DNA of 64,000 nucleotides from Zasmidium citrigriseum (taxonomy: Eukaryota; Ascomycota; Dothideomycetes; Mycosphaerellales; Mycosphaerellaceae): the NCBI GenBank assembly GCA_002786025.1, contig NHNW01000002.1, positions 1-64,000 on the forward strand, read 5' to 3'. A program made the translations under genes and the position numbers. This document shows, one piece after another, positions 14,100-25,400 of this stretch. The notes under the pieces are model-generated. The model did not search any database. It worked only from the letters and a program-made list of their open reading frames with translations, and was not told where the DNA came from. Positions within the stretch are counted from its first letter, which is position 1. The number at the start of each line of letters is the position of its first letter.

Positions 14100-17000
14100 G
14101 AAGCGTTTATATTTACTATTTACTACGGAAGAAGACCCTAGTAGTAGTAGCTACGAAATCTATAGTCCTTCGCCCTTCTTAAGCCTAGTTTATTTCTAGA
14201 ACTTCTAATACTTTACTACTACTAAACTAACTTCTAGCTTTACTTCCTCTACCTCTTCTTTACCCCTTTTAGATCTACTACCTTCGATACTATTTATAGA
14301 CTCCGTTAATACTATCTTTCCGAATAGATCCCTAACGCCTACTACTATAGCGCCTTCTAGAGCTAGACCTATTATCCCTAATAATATAGTTAAGTAGGCC
14401 GTTACTTATATAGTAAAGTCTCTTATAGCCGACGCCGATAATAAAATCGTCCTTCGCGAAGCCCTTAGTAGACTTCCCTTCCTTAAGATACGCCGCTACT
14501 AGCTCGGATTTAAGAGCTCTATTAGCGACGAGGATATTAAGATCTTTAACCTAAACATAAAAGATTTTAAAGTACGAGTCTCTACGATAGACGAGTATTA
14601 TTAGAAGCGTCTTTCCGAATTTATCTATAGCGTCCTTAACCTATAACTTCTCGTAGCGGCTATTAATACTAATATTATAGTCTCTAGTCTCGAAAGCGCG
14701 CTCGGATTAAAGGCCTAGTAAATTATTAGCAATCTCCCCGACAAGTTCTCTATCGTTAAGTAAGTATAGAAAGTTAGCCGAGATACTCGTAATAGGTACC
14801 GTTAGCTACTAAAACTTATTAGTACTAACTAGACTAGTAATAAACTCCGTCGGGAATTTATCTATAACTTTATATAGCTATTCGTAGCCGAGGACTACTA
14901 GAAGTATATATACGCCTTTATTACTAAGTACTAGAACTAGCTAATAGTAGCCCCGCTTTTATCGAAGGCTATTATTTAGCGGACTATTAACTAGTCTAGG
15001 TAGCGAGGTACTAATAATAAGTTCTATTTAGTCTCCTCGGATCTTTAGAACTTAATAGTTAATACTAGAAAGGAAGCTAAGTAGCGGATAAGGAATAAAG
15101 CGGAGATTAAGAAGATTAATCTAGAAGATCCTACTATTAAAGCTTATATCGACGCTTAGGGATATAAGTTTACTCCTAATATATTCCTTTAGAAGAAGAC
15201 TCGCCTATTACTAGCTCCGCCTACGCCCCGCCCTAATAACTCCCCTTCTCCTCCTAGGCTAAATAGGCTACCTACGCTAAAGCTATTAAAGGATACTACT
15301 TAGCTAAAGCTAGTTTAGAATCCGAATCTACTAGCTACTCGTCGTAGTAAGCGTCTTAACCCTAACGAGTAGCCTTAAACCTAGCTCGCGGATCGTACTC
15401 GCCTATATACTAACTCTTAGAGTTCCTATAAGTCGGGCCCTTAGACGCCTAGCTAGTCTCGTAAGTAGACCCCTTTATAGTCGCCTACTTCTCGCTAATC
15501 TTAGGCTTCTAGAAAGGCTAGTTTAGAAGTTTCCTATACCTCTAATCTAAAATTTAACTTAGACCTTAAGCTATATACGAAGTATACCTATAGTACTTCT
15601 ACCGCCCTAATTTCGCTTATTAACTCGAATACTACCCTTAAGATATAAGATATCCTCCTAGATCTAGATAAGATCTAACTACTAGAGATCTACTACTAGG
15701 AGTATTAGAAGAATAGTAAAGTACTCTATACCCTATACGTTAAGAAGCTTACTAGTCTAATAGGATTATAAACTAAGCCTAGCGAGTTATACGATCGGAT
15801 AGTTAAGATATATAATAGTCGTCGCGATCTATACGCCTTTCGGTAGGCGAACCTAGATCTATTCTACGTTAAGGGAATAGGAAATATTCCTTCTAATACT
15901 CTCGGACTATATCGACTAGGTACTAGACTAAAGAATAGTAGGTACTTCCTCCCTACTAAGTAGTCGAACCTAGTTAACCCTTAGAATCTAGAGCGAGCGA
16001 TATTCCGAGCTCTCGGCCTAATAAAGGCTAATAAGGATAAGTAGGATAACGACGGTAACCTTATCGTAAATAGGCTATTCGACTAGTAGAAGGAGTTTAA
16101 GAATTCTAAGACTAGCTAGTCTATATACGATATAATACTAGAAGAGCTTAAGATATACTAGTAGTACTAGCGAAAGATCCGAGACGTTAATAACGCTAGC
16201 TAGGGCCGAACTTAAGTCTTCTTACTCGCCTAGTAGGTTATACGTATAGACCCTATATACTACCTACTAACTATACTACTACGCCGCGATTATACGCCTT
16301 TCCTCTACCCCTACCCGTACTATATTAAAGACTAGTATATAAATAACTTCTCGACTTAGGAATTTCGATATATCGACGGTAATATTTATAAGATAAGAGA
16401 GACTAGAGGTAGGTAGTATATAATTTAAAGCTCCCTTTCTCTATACGTAGAAGCGAGTAATAACTATACTAAAATTATTCCTAGCCTATATAAGCTAGAG
16501 CTATAGAATAAGTAGGTAAATCGCGTTATAAGGGATATACCTAATAAAGAAGGCGGCCGAGTTAAGATAATCGATAATAAGATATAGACTCCGGAAGATA
16601 TCTAGAATACTAGCTATAACTAGAAGGTAGTACCTTATACTAAGGCTCTAAGTATTCGTATCTCTAAACCTACTCTCCCGTATAGTACGCCTAGAATTAA
16701 TCCTATACCTAGTAGTAGCTATAACTAGGACTATAGTAACCTCTTCCCTTAGTATACTAAAGTTAATCCTTAGAATAGAGATCTAGAGATTACTAGCGCT
16801 AGTACTTAGGAGGAGATAAGCCGCTCCTATCGCGATATAATAGCTCCGCCTACGACGCCCTCTAGCTACCTAAATAAGTACGGAAAGATCCCTTTCGCCT
16901 TCCCTACCGCGGTCCGTATAGATAAGTAGTAGGACGTTACTTACGCCTTAACCTATTAGAAGAAGTAGAATAATCTATAAGTTATTCTCGCCTAGCGCTA

Positions 17001-17311
17001 GTTTATCTAGCGGCTTCGTAACGAATACGACTCTACGAATAATAATAATAGTAAGGATAACTCTAACTTTACTAACTTCTTAACGTACTACTATAAGTAC
17101 GTCGCTTAAGATTTCTAGAAGCGCTAGAGTTAGGTATAGATTTTAGAGAAGGATCTATATAAGGATAAGAGCTTCTTTAAGAATAGTATAGACTTTAGTA
17201 AGCTCCCGCTACTAGACTACTCTATAGATATAGAAGACAATAAGAGCGAAGAGCCGCCTTCTTACCTCGAGAATAACTTTATTAACTCTCGCGGTAATAC
17301 TATTCTATCGT
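14100..17311 (+). pseudogene. Long ORF remnant of unknown family in the retroelement
   Basis: A plus-strand frame of roughly 1000 codons can be followed through RIP-type stops to about 17311. The product is hydrophilic with a Pro/Ser/Arg-rich middle section near 15200-15560. It is not reverse transcriptase, integrase or a transposase I recognise. It sits between palindromes C and D. Whether it belongs to the LTR element or is a nested insertion cannot be decided here. The start is uncertain. Confidence 0.45.
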
Positions 17312-17321
17312 AAGGAGGAGA

Positions 17322-17352
17322 TAATTTCGTACCTTCGTAGGGTATAAAATTA
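17322..17352. repeat. Palindrome copy D inside the retroelement
   Basis: Left arm AATTTCGTACC, right arm TAGGGTATAAAATTA, preceded by a purine run (AAGGAGGAG, 17312-17320). It lies about 120 bp before the 3' LTR and is related to copies A, B and C. Confidence 0.65.
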
Positions 17353-17474
17353 CTATATAGGCCTAGGCGGTAGGGCGTTTAATATAAGATTTTCTTTTAT
17401 AATTTAAGCGATTTATATAATAATTATAATAGATATAATAAGTCTATAGGTTAGACTTATAGTAAGGGAGGGAA

Positions 17475-17830
17475 TATAGGCTAGCTAGCTAGCTTCTATA
17501 GAAGCTACTATAGCTACTAGTACCTACCTTTAACTTCTAAGCTACGAGTACCTTTATTATTATTATAATACCTACTTTATATATACGACTAGCTTCTTAT
17601 ATATTATATAACATAGATAGATATAGTAAAATCCTATATACTAAACTTCTTCTCTTCTTTTATAGCTTCCTCTAGAAGTACCTTAGTATATACGAATACC
17701 TCTATATATCCGGATTTACTAATAGAGCTATATTATACCCTCTATTAAGATCTATCGCCTATAACCCCTCTTTAGCTCTATTAACTACTTAGCGCGTATA
17801 GATAGGTTAGTCTATAGGCGCCGGGTTATA
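17475..17830 (+). repeat. 3' LTR
   Basis: This is the second copy of the 356-bp repeat at 2005-2360. It is preceded directly by the purine tract at 17464-17474. Compared with the 5' copy it has TA in place of CG at six dinucleotides and CG in place of TA at one, so the two copies were mutated independently after insertion. Confidence 0.88.
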
Positions 17831-19690
17831 ATAGAATCTAGCTCTAGCTTAGAAATCTCTTTATTATCTACTCGCGGGAATAATAAGAGGTCGTTAAATT
17901 ACTAGAGTATATTATCCGTATATTAAATAATATTCGAGTTAGCTAGATTAGCCTAGTAGAAGGCTAACTAGACGTTAATCGATATAATACCATTTATATT
18001 AGTAAGTAATATATCGTTAACGTCCTAAGTTCCTTCCTCTAGGTAGAGAAGGATATAGGGATCGTCTAGAATAGCTTATATAAAGTTAACCTTTAGAGTA
18101 TTTAGCTTTATAGGCTTAACCCTATCCCTAATAACCCGATTACTATAGGTAGATTTTATAATCTTAACTATAATCGGATCCTTAAAGCGTTTAGCCTAGC
18201 GTTAATAATCCTTAGTATATTATTTAAGGTAGTTTTAGTAGTACTTTAACTACCCCTACTATTCCTTAGTTATATCTACCTACCGTAGCCGCTTCTCGTA
18301 GTTTATAATAGGGTATTTACTAAGATTACTATAGGTAACTATATTAGGTTTTCCTATTATCTTTAAGTAAGTTCTATAGCGGCTATTACGCTAAGATAGG
18401 GGTTTATAGTCGCTTCCTCCTATAGGTAGTTACTAGTATAATAGCTACGGCTACTACTAGTTTCCTAAGGCTAGCGGTTAACCTATATACGTTATATTAG
18501 TTAATAGACGGAAATCTATCTTTACTAGGTTACGTCGGAAGAAATCCTTAATCTCTATAACCCTATTTTTAAGCGTTCTTAGCTTATTACGGCGATTTAC
18601 GGTAAAACGTCCTTCGACTAGGTCGATATAGTTCTTAACTATTCGGTAGAAGTCGTAGAAAAAGGTCGTAGTTAATAGATATTCCGTATTTTATAGTTTA
18701 CGTTCGTATTCGAGCTAGCTATCTAGATAGGGGTCGAAGTTCTCTAATTTTAGTCCTTATATAAGGATTTTATGTTCCTCTATAAGCTATAGGAGTCGAT
18801 TGTCCTTAGAAGGTTTAAGTTATAACTTAATAAATAGCTACTATTCGTTAATTATATTATAACGATTAAGACTAGTTAATAGTTAGTATAGAAGTATTTA
18901 GTCTAGGTAGGCCTTCTACTATAACTTCTTCGCCTAAAAACGAAGATAGTCGTCTCGCTTAACGCTAAACCTATATTACTAGACGTTATAACGGGCTATC
19001 GAGATACGCTATTAGAGTTTAAAGGTCGATTAGTCTTTAGTTTAAAAACTATTAGTATTTCCGACTAGAAAGTCTAATACTAGTAGTAATAGGTACCTTA
19101 GATTTTAAGGTTTAGGTTTAGGACTAACCTAAATTGTATTGTTCGGGTTTACTAGGTCCTAGATAATTCGTACGGGTTATATATATCGTAAAATATCTAT
19201 TAACTTTACCTTACTCTTAGAGATTATCTAGTAGTTATTAAACTTCCGCGAACTATCGTAGAGTAACTCTTTCGACCGCGATTTAAGTCGTAGGTCGCTA
19301 AGATTAAATATCGAGGTAGCTATTACGCTTATAAGGTATTAGGAGGGTAGGAAGTATCTAATTAGATAGGTTTTAGGTCGATTAACTTTAATAAATAAGG
19401 GGTAGTACTAGGTTTAGGCTAATCGATACCCTAAATAGCCTAATTATAGGCGAACTAGGCTTATAACTAATAAGCGAGCACGTGTATAGAGGGCAATATA
19501 ATATATAAAATAAACTATAAGGTTAATTCTTTAGCTATTAACTAGTCTAATATATATAAATAAGGTTAATATAACTTAGTAGCCGAATACTAGCCTCGGA
19601 TATCGACTAGTAGCTGCTAAGACACCCGATATCCTACCGTAGAAGCCGTATACTAGCCGCATATCGACCTAAAAAGAAGCACAGAAGAAG
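17831..19690. repeat. RIP-mutated repeat DNA right of the LTR element
   Basis: The CA/TG-poor, TA-rich composition continues to about 19,600. CA and TG reappear between about 19,610 and 19,690, which marks the border with ordinary gene DNA. No coding family was recognised in either strand. It may be the other half of the element seen at 1-2004, split by the LTR insertion (inference). Confidence 0.75.
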
Positions 19691-19770
19691 CTAGCCTCTC
19701 GGTGAGACCCGTGCTCGTCTGACAGGGGTCGTCTGGGGTGTTCGCGGGGTGCGCAAGAGGAGAGCTGGGG

Positions 19771-19787
19771 TGCGGCGTAGGATGCGG
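19771..19787 (+). promoter_or_regulatory. Direct TGCGG repeat, possible AlcR-type binding site
   Basis: TGCGG occurs at 19771-19775 and 19783-19787, in the same direction and 7 bp apart, about 200 bp before the preferred start of the AlcR-type gene. The known core target of Aspergillus nidulans AlcR is WGCGG, often as paired repeats. The match suggests autoregulation, which is inference. Confidence 0.4.
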
Positions 19788-19982
19788 AGAGTGTATTCAG
19801 ACGCTACTTCCTCGCCTGATCAACAACTTCAACTCCATGGCTGACATAGTGGAGTCGCTAGCGCTGAGACCAGTCGGTCTTGCGGGAATCACGGTATGTT
19901 CAAGTCGGCCAACACTCGTCGATCATGCGTCCGCTGATAGTCCTCGAGCATGTCGCTGAGTCCTCGGAGCCGCAATCTTACC

Positions 19983-22361
19983 ATGCCACGCCGGCGTCAG
20001 AACACCAGCTGCGACCAGTGCCGTAGTGGGAAGCGACGATGCGACGTGCGATTTCACGTGGACACTGTCGCTGGGCAGCACCTGCCGTGCACGAATTGCA
20101 AGCGTTGGAAGAAGCCTTGCACGATTGAGTGGATCACATCACGGGACAAACACAAACTCCCATGCTCTCTGCAGCAGTCGCCATCACAATCGGAATACCC
20201 GGCGTGGGACAATGCCGGCTCAAATGAGAGCAACATATCGCCTCTCTGGTTCCAAGATGGGCTCACCTTGCTGGCTGGCGGCCAACAGGCAGATATGGAT
20301 CCATGCAAAGGCTTTCTAGACTTTCCAAACATTGGAACACAACCTTCTCTGAGTTCGGACTTCTCATCGTCCGATGCAAACGCCTTCGAGTCCACGGACA
20401 TATCAGACTCTTTTACAAGTGTTCTATCTGGAGAGCACTTCAATCTAGAAGTTCGTCCAGATGAAGGCCCAGTGGAGGATGCCGTCTTTCCCGACGACAT
20501 TGATGATTCCATTTTGGAACCAATCGCTGGAACCGGTAACTTGGGAGGTTCAGTCGTTTCTCGTCACAACTCCTGGCACGGCGAGAGGCCTGAAATTCTG
20601 CACACGTGGATACCTGGTAGAACATCATCACCTTTCACGTCCCATCTCCTGTCCGAAGAGTCGAACCGGATTTCTATCAAGAAAGGCTTACTCAAGATCT
20701 ACCACGATTCCATGGAGGGAGCGTTGAGTTGCTGGCTGACCGAGAGGAATTGCCCCTATTCGTCCGCGGCCTTCGAGGGTCGAGACGTATGGAGCTCCAA
20801 CTGGGGCAATCGAATCGTGACCAGAGTATGCGAGTTGGACAAGGCTTACTCGAGCACCAAATCATTGTCTCTACACGACCAGCAACAAGCATCAAAAGTC
20901 CTAAACTTGGTTGTGATGGCTTTCGCCGCGCAGTGGAGCCAGGCTGGTCAGCGCAGTAGCTCTCGGTTGGCAACGATGGGTTCCAATTCAGACATGCTTC
21001 CCGGCGTTGGAGATTCCTCGTCTTTCGCGTTTCCGGAAGATGATATTTTCGGTCGTGACATGCAGAAACGCCTTTGGCATCAAGCAAATCTGGCTTTGTA
21101 CGAAGCTTCTGGTAACACGTCCTTCAAGGTAATCTTTGCAGGGATTGTGTTCTCACTGACACAACGTCCATTCAATATCAACGAAGTGCTCAGCGATCGC
21201 AACACCAGCCAAACGAATGGCTTGGGCCATTTGCTCCAGATCCTGAATCTCGATGGATTTCCAATTTGTCTCGATATTGCTCTCCGAAAGCTGTTGGATC
21301 ATCATCGTAGCATGATCGACAACGGAGGAACGTGGCTCAAGACGTCAAAAGTCAATCAAGAGACCTTTGGCTTGCTATGTTGGCTGGCAGTCATGTTCGA
21401 CACGCTTTCCGCCGCAATCAACAAAAGGGCTTTTACTGCGGATGATGCGGACAGCAATTTTGGCGATGGCAACCTGCTTTCAAGACCGCTTATGCGGTCG
21501 AAAGATCCAATGCTTGATTTAGACTTCCTGAGATCGGGAGACCTTGAGGGAGCTTGTAACTACGATAACACGGAGATCGACATCTGGGGCGACTACTTCC
21601 TTCAACAGCAGTCCCATGCTGGGGCGTTCCGCAAACAAAATATCCGCTGGCCATGCTCATACGACGATGCTGCTTCTTGCCTGACCGATGCTGCGCCTGT
21701 CAAGGTTCTTCTATTCCGACGAGTAGCGCACCTTCAAAATCTCTCATACCGTCGGACGCCCGCGCTCGAGATTGAGAAAGCCATCGAGGCTGTGACAAGG
21801 GTCTACGCTCACTGGAATCGCACATACGGTCAATTCATCGAAGACTGCATCCAGCACCACGAGCAGCTACCCGCTCGCATACAATCCTGGTACATCCTCC
21901 TTGCCGGTCACTGGAACCTGGCCGTGTTGATACTCGCAGACGTTCTTCAGAAGATGGACGACTCACACCTGACCACTCCAGAAGGCCGTCATAGGAGGGA
22001 AGCCGTGGGATTCACGAACACCTTACGAACTCGAGCGGCCATCACTATCTCCAATCTCGGTCGTTGTTCACGGTATGGAGAGCAGGACCTGACATTTTCC
22101 CAGTCTCCAGATTTTCATCATGCGGTCAAAAAGGCAGCCCTTCTGACAGAGCCTTGGACTATGGTTTTGGTGCGTGCGTTTGGATATGCTGGGAAATTTT
22201 TTGCTGGCCAGGTTTCATCGCACCTTGGGTCGAGCTCGTCTATCGAATTGTGTGGGATGAAGCAACGGCTGCAGTATTGTATTGATGCGTTGTGGCTGCT
22301 GGGGAAGAAGAGTGATATGGCGTTGTGTGCGGCGCAGTTGTTGCTTCAGGCTGTTGCTTGA
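19983..22361 (+). CDS. AlcR-type Zn2Cys6 transcription factor
   Basis: A single-exon 792-aa nuclear regulator. The N-terminus holds a binuclear zinc cluster with Cys at 10, 13, 20, 36, 39 and 46. The loop between the third and fourth Cys is 15 residues instead of the usual 5-9. The flanking sequence P-R-R-R-Q-N-T-S-C at the start and C-x-N-C-K-R-W-x-K-x-C-T after the loop match the unusual zinc cluster of Aspergillus nidulans AlcR, the activator of ethanol utilisation, which is of similar length. I chose the ATG at 19983 because it has the better context (ACCATGCC) and starts the protein as AlcR does; an in-frame ATG at 19950 would add 11 residues. The rest has no clear domain by eye. It is convergent with the AAA ATPase gene and lies 300 bp from RIP-mutated DNA. 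AlcR-type clusters also occur in other regulators, so the ethanol role is not shown. No alcohol dehydrogenase gene is present nearby. Confidence 0.85.
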   Translation: MPRRRQNTSCDQCRSGKRRCDVRFHVDTVAGQHLPCTNCKRWKKPCTIEWITSRDKHKLPCSLQQSPSQSEYPAWDNAGSNESNISPLWFQDGLTLLAGGQQADMDPCKGFLDFPNIGTQPSLSSDFSSSDANAFESTDISDSFTSVLSGEHFNLEVRPDEGPVEDAVFPDDIDDSILEPIAGTGNLGGSVVSRHNSWHGERPEILHTWIPGRTSSPFTSHLLSEESNRISIKKGLLKIYHDSMEGALSCWLTERNCPYSSAAFEGRDVWSSNWGNRIVTRVCELDKAYSSTKSLSLHDQQQASKVLNLVVMAFAAQWSQAGQRSSSRLATMGSNSDMLPGVGDSSSFAFPEDDIFGRDMQKRLWHQANLALYEASGNTSFKVIFAGIVFSLTQRPFNINEVLSDRNTSQTNGLGHLLQILNLDGFPICLDIALRKLLDHHRSMIDNGGTWLKTSKVNQETFGLLCWLAVMFDTLSAAINKRAFTADDADSNFGDGNLLSRPLMRSKDPMLDLDFLRSGDLEGACNYDNTEIDIWGDYFLQQQSHAGAFRKQNIRWPCSYDDAASCLTDAAPVKVLLFRRVAHLQNLSYRRTPALEIEKAIEAVTRVYAHWNRTYGQFIEDCIQHHEQLPARIQSWYILLAGHWNLAVLILADVLQKMDDSHLTTPEGRHRREAVGFTNTLRTRAAITISNLGRCSRYGEQDLTFSQSPDFHHAVKKAALLTEPWTMVLVRAFGYAGKFFAGQVSSHLGSSSSIELCGMKQRLQYCIDALWLLGKKSDMALCAAQLLLQAVA

Positions 22362-22488
22362 AGGGTCTGGATATGATCGTAGTTCTGGGGTAATGATATG
22401 ATGGAATGATATCCAAGCTGCACATCTCAAATTCCTGTTCTATGAGCTGGCGTCCAAGAAGCTGTCCAGCCTCGACCTCAATAGGGGT

Positions 22489-25400
22489 CTACTCATCATC
22501 AGAACTTTCTGACTCATCAGAATCATCAGAATCATCATCAGCCGCCCCGCCATTCACTTGCACCGGCACAGGACGTTGCGGCGGCGGCGGCGGCGAAGGC
22601 AAAACATCCTTCGCCCTCTTCGTCTTCCGCTGCGTAGGCGTCTGCACCGGCGTCTGCTGCCACGACATCTGCTGCCCATACGCCGGCTGCTGCCCATTGA
22701 CAGGTCCATTCGTCCAATGCATATTGCGCGGAGCACGTCCCGGCGCTGCCCACTCCGGGCTCTGCGCAGCCATAGCGAAAGCCTGCAGGGCAGCCGTCGT
22801 GCGAGGATCGAAGCGTTCCCCATCATCTTGAGCCCGAGTCCAGTCATCCCTCCCAGTCGTATCCTTGAGATACACATCGAAATCCCTGCTCGTCTTGGCG
22901 ACGATGTCCAGATGCTCAGACGTCAGCTCGTGGTCTTTGGTGAAAGCAGCCAGAGCCGCCGCCGTGCGCACGGCGTTGTGGATCTGGCGACCATTCCACT
23001 GTTTCCCTTCTTTGGCGTCGTCTTCGCTCCAGGCCTTCTTGGCCCATTTCATGAGCTTCTTCTTCTTGAGTTTCAGGTCGGCGTCGACCGTTTGGATGCG
23101 GTCGAAGTTGACGCTCCAGATTTGCTCGGCTTGGTCTCGCTTGAGTGGTTCGTAGTATAGGGACACGTGGATCCGTGATTTGAACGCTTCGTCGAACACG
23201 CCGACTCGGTTGGTGCTGTGAAGTGTCAGTGAAACGTCCTTTGCGATGATAGCTTGGTTGGACCTACGTCAGGAAGAGAATGCCACTATAGTATTCAAGT
23301 GTACGCAGGAATACCGAGACCACTGCGTTCCTCTTCAAGTCGGTCTTGTCTCGTCTTTGGAGGAAGACATCCGCCTCATCAAGCAGCATCACACAGCTCC
23401 AGCGATAAGCGAGAGTGAAACATTCCTGGAGCTTCTCCTGAACGGTATCGGGTGATTCTCCAAGGTCGCCTACGAAGCGTCAGCCGCACTGCAGAAGAAT
23501 CTACATGGTCTCGTTTATACTTACCACAAGTCAAGGCAAATAGAGGGCGTCCAGTATACTCCGCAACGCACTCGGCCGTACTGGTCTTCCCAACACCGGG
23601 CACACCATGCAACAAGACTATCAACCCCTTGCCCTTACCACGAACCAGGTCTTCGCGGATAGTACTCTCAGGTCTCTGAGGTTTCTGAGGACCTATTTGC
23701 TTGGCGGTGATGGCTGCTTTGGGCCCGATCTTATGGGTTTCTACCAAACTTCGAACAATGAGTTTGTGGTCTTCCGGCAGTACCAGTTGCTCAAAATCAC
23801 GTCGATTCTGCGGGATCTCATGCACGTCGCTGACATCAAGCTCATCTGATCTACATTAGCGATACAGTGATAGCAAGATCAGTAAGGGAGACTTACACCA
23901 CGTCCGGTTCTTAAGCACAAAGGCGAAAATGTGTCCAGGGAACAGCAGGCAGTACTCCTCTTTGGTCCGCAGCGTACCTTCGCCGACGGATCGCCACCGG
24001 ACGATGTCAGAGATACGTTCCATAAGTCGGTTCTTTCTCGCCTCATCAACGTTTCTATCATCGTAGAGCAGATTAATATCTACGTCGTACGTGCAGTCTT
24101 TGGCCGAACAGCCACATTTCCGTGTGACTATTTGCTTTGTCTCTCGCTCAGGGCCTTCGGGGATGTCGTTCATGCCCAAGACGGGTTTGCTTCCAGGGAA
24201 TAGCTGGAAGAATTTCTCAAAGTCGATGATGATCTCACTGTCAATCTGAACATAAGGTTAGCCAGGTTTCAGAGAGATGGTCTCTGACTTGGTTCAGATC
24301 TCACCTGCTCTTGTAGCTCCTGCATGCGATCATGTTTGGCCACGCTCAAACTGTATCCGTCGTAGTCACGGTGATAGATGGTCTTGTTTGCCAGCTCGGA
24401 GAAGCGTCGACCACGTTCAATGAGCTGTTCCCGAACAGGCGGCGATGTCGCATTCTGCCGAGCCGCAGAGAACTCCTTGCCGGTCTTGTGAAGACCTTCG
24501 TAGAAATCGGCATACTCGATGGGAAAGACTGGCAACCGGGTAATCGACCTAGATCCTTCGAACTGCGGAATGGGGATCTCGTGTTGGACCGGCCCGATCT
24601 GTGTGCCGTTGAAGCTTAAGTTGAAGCAGGTGATGCTAAAGTCGGAGGCATATCTGTCCGAATATGATCCATCGCCTCGCTCTCCTTCGCAATTGTCCTT
24701 CTCTTCACAGTCTCGCAGAGAGTGTCGCCCTCCGCAGACAGCAAGAATGATGTAGACTTGACGTCCATTGGCGCTGTATACCTCGTCGCCAGGGGAGAAC
24801 AGCTTCCAGAGGTCGCCAAAATTGACCTTGGGCACAGCGTCGCCGATCTCGCGAGTACGCAGCTGACGGTAAGTCTCGAAGTCCGAACGGAGATGCTCGT
24901 CGACGAAATCAAGGAAGACTTTCAGGTGTAGAGCAACGGTCTTCTGTCGGTCAGGATCTTCAAGTGGATCGTCTGGTTGGTCATCGATAGATTTTCCGTA
25001 GACGAATGCCCCTTCGACAGGTGTGGACTCTTCTGGCGTTGCGGTCTTCGGCTCCGTCGCTTCCGAGGAAGAGTTCACCTTCTTATTGAGGTCTGCCAAC
25101 ACCTGTCGCAATTCGGCATCGTACTCGACGAACGCTTTGAAGGGTTTGATGTGGCCCTCGCCGGGAGTAAGAACTTTGTCTTCATTGTCCACAAATCTCC
25201 CGGGAGACTTCTTCCGAGCCGCAAGTGTGAACGCATCACAGATGTACGGCGAATTGATGCGCACCTGGATGATCTCGCGCTTAAGACGACCGTCAGATTT
25301 CCTCGCACCGTGCCTGGGCTTCGTTCTGGAGGACCGCTCGAATACCACCGGCACTGGTTCACACAAGACGTCGATTACAGGTCCGGAGAGGTCTTTATCG

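Larger units (their letters stand above)
2005..17830 (+). mobile_element. Large Ty3/gypsy LTR retrotransposon, RIP-inactivated
   Basis: Two 356-bp direct repeats (2005-2360 and 17475-17830) bound about 15.1 kb of internal sequence. A purine tract (AAGGGAGGGAA, 17464-17474) abuts the 3' LTR, as a polypurine tract should. Both LTRs begin TA and end TA, as expected if original TG...CA ends were RIP-mutated. Four bases, ATAG, flank both outer ends (2001-2004 and 17831-17834) and may be the remnant of a target duplication. Plus-strand translation shows gag, protease, reverse transcriptase, RNase H and integrase remnants up to about 10.4 kb. About 7 kb of extra coding remnants lie between integrase and the 3' LTR, which makes the element unusually long. 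Nearly all in-frame stops are TAG or TAA at positions where CAG, CAA or TGG would restore the frame. Confidence 0.85.

Noticed and set aside
1..19690. CRISPR array, bacterial operons or other prokaryotic features
   Set aside because: The window is fungal nuclear DNA; repeats here are LTR and RIP-mutated elements without spaced short repeats.
19738..19959. 73-codon frame upstream of the AlcR-type gene as a first exon
   Set aside because: No protein similarity is seen and the zinc-cluster protein starts naturally at 19983; it overlaps the promoter.
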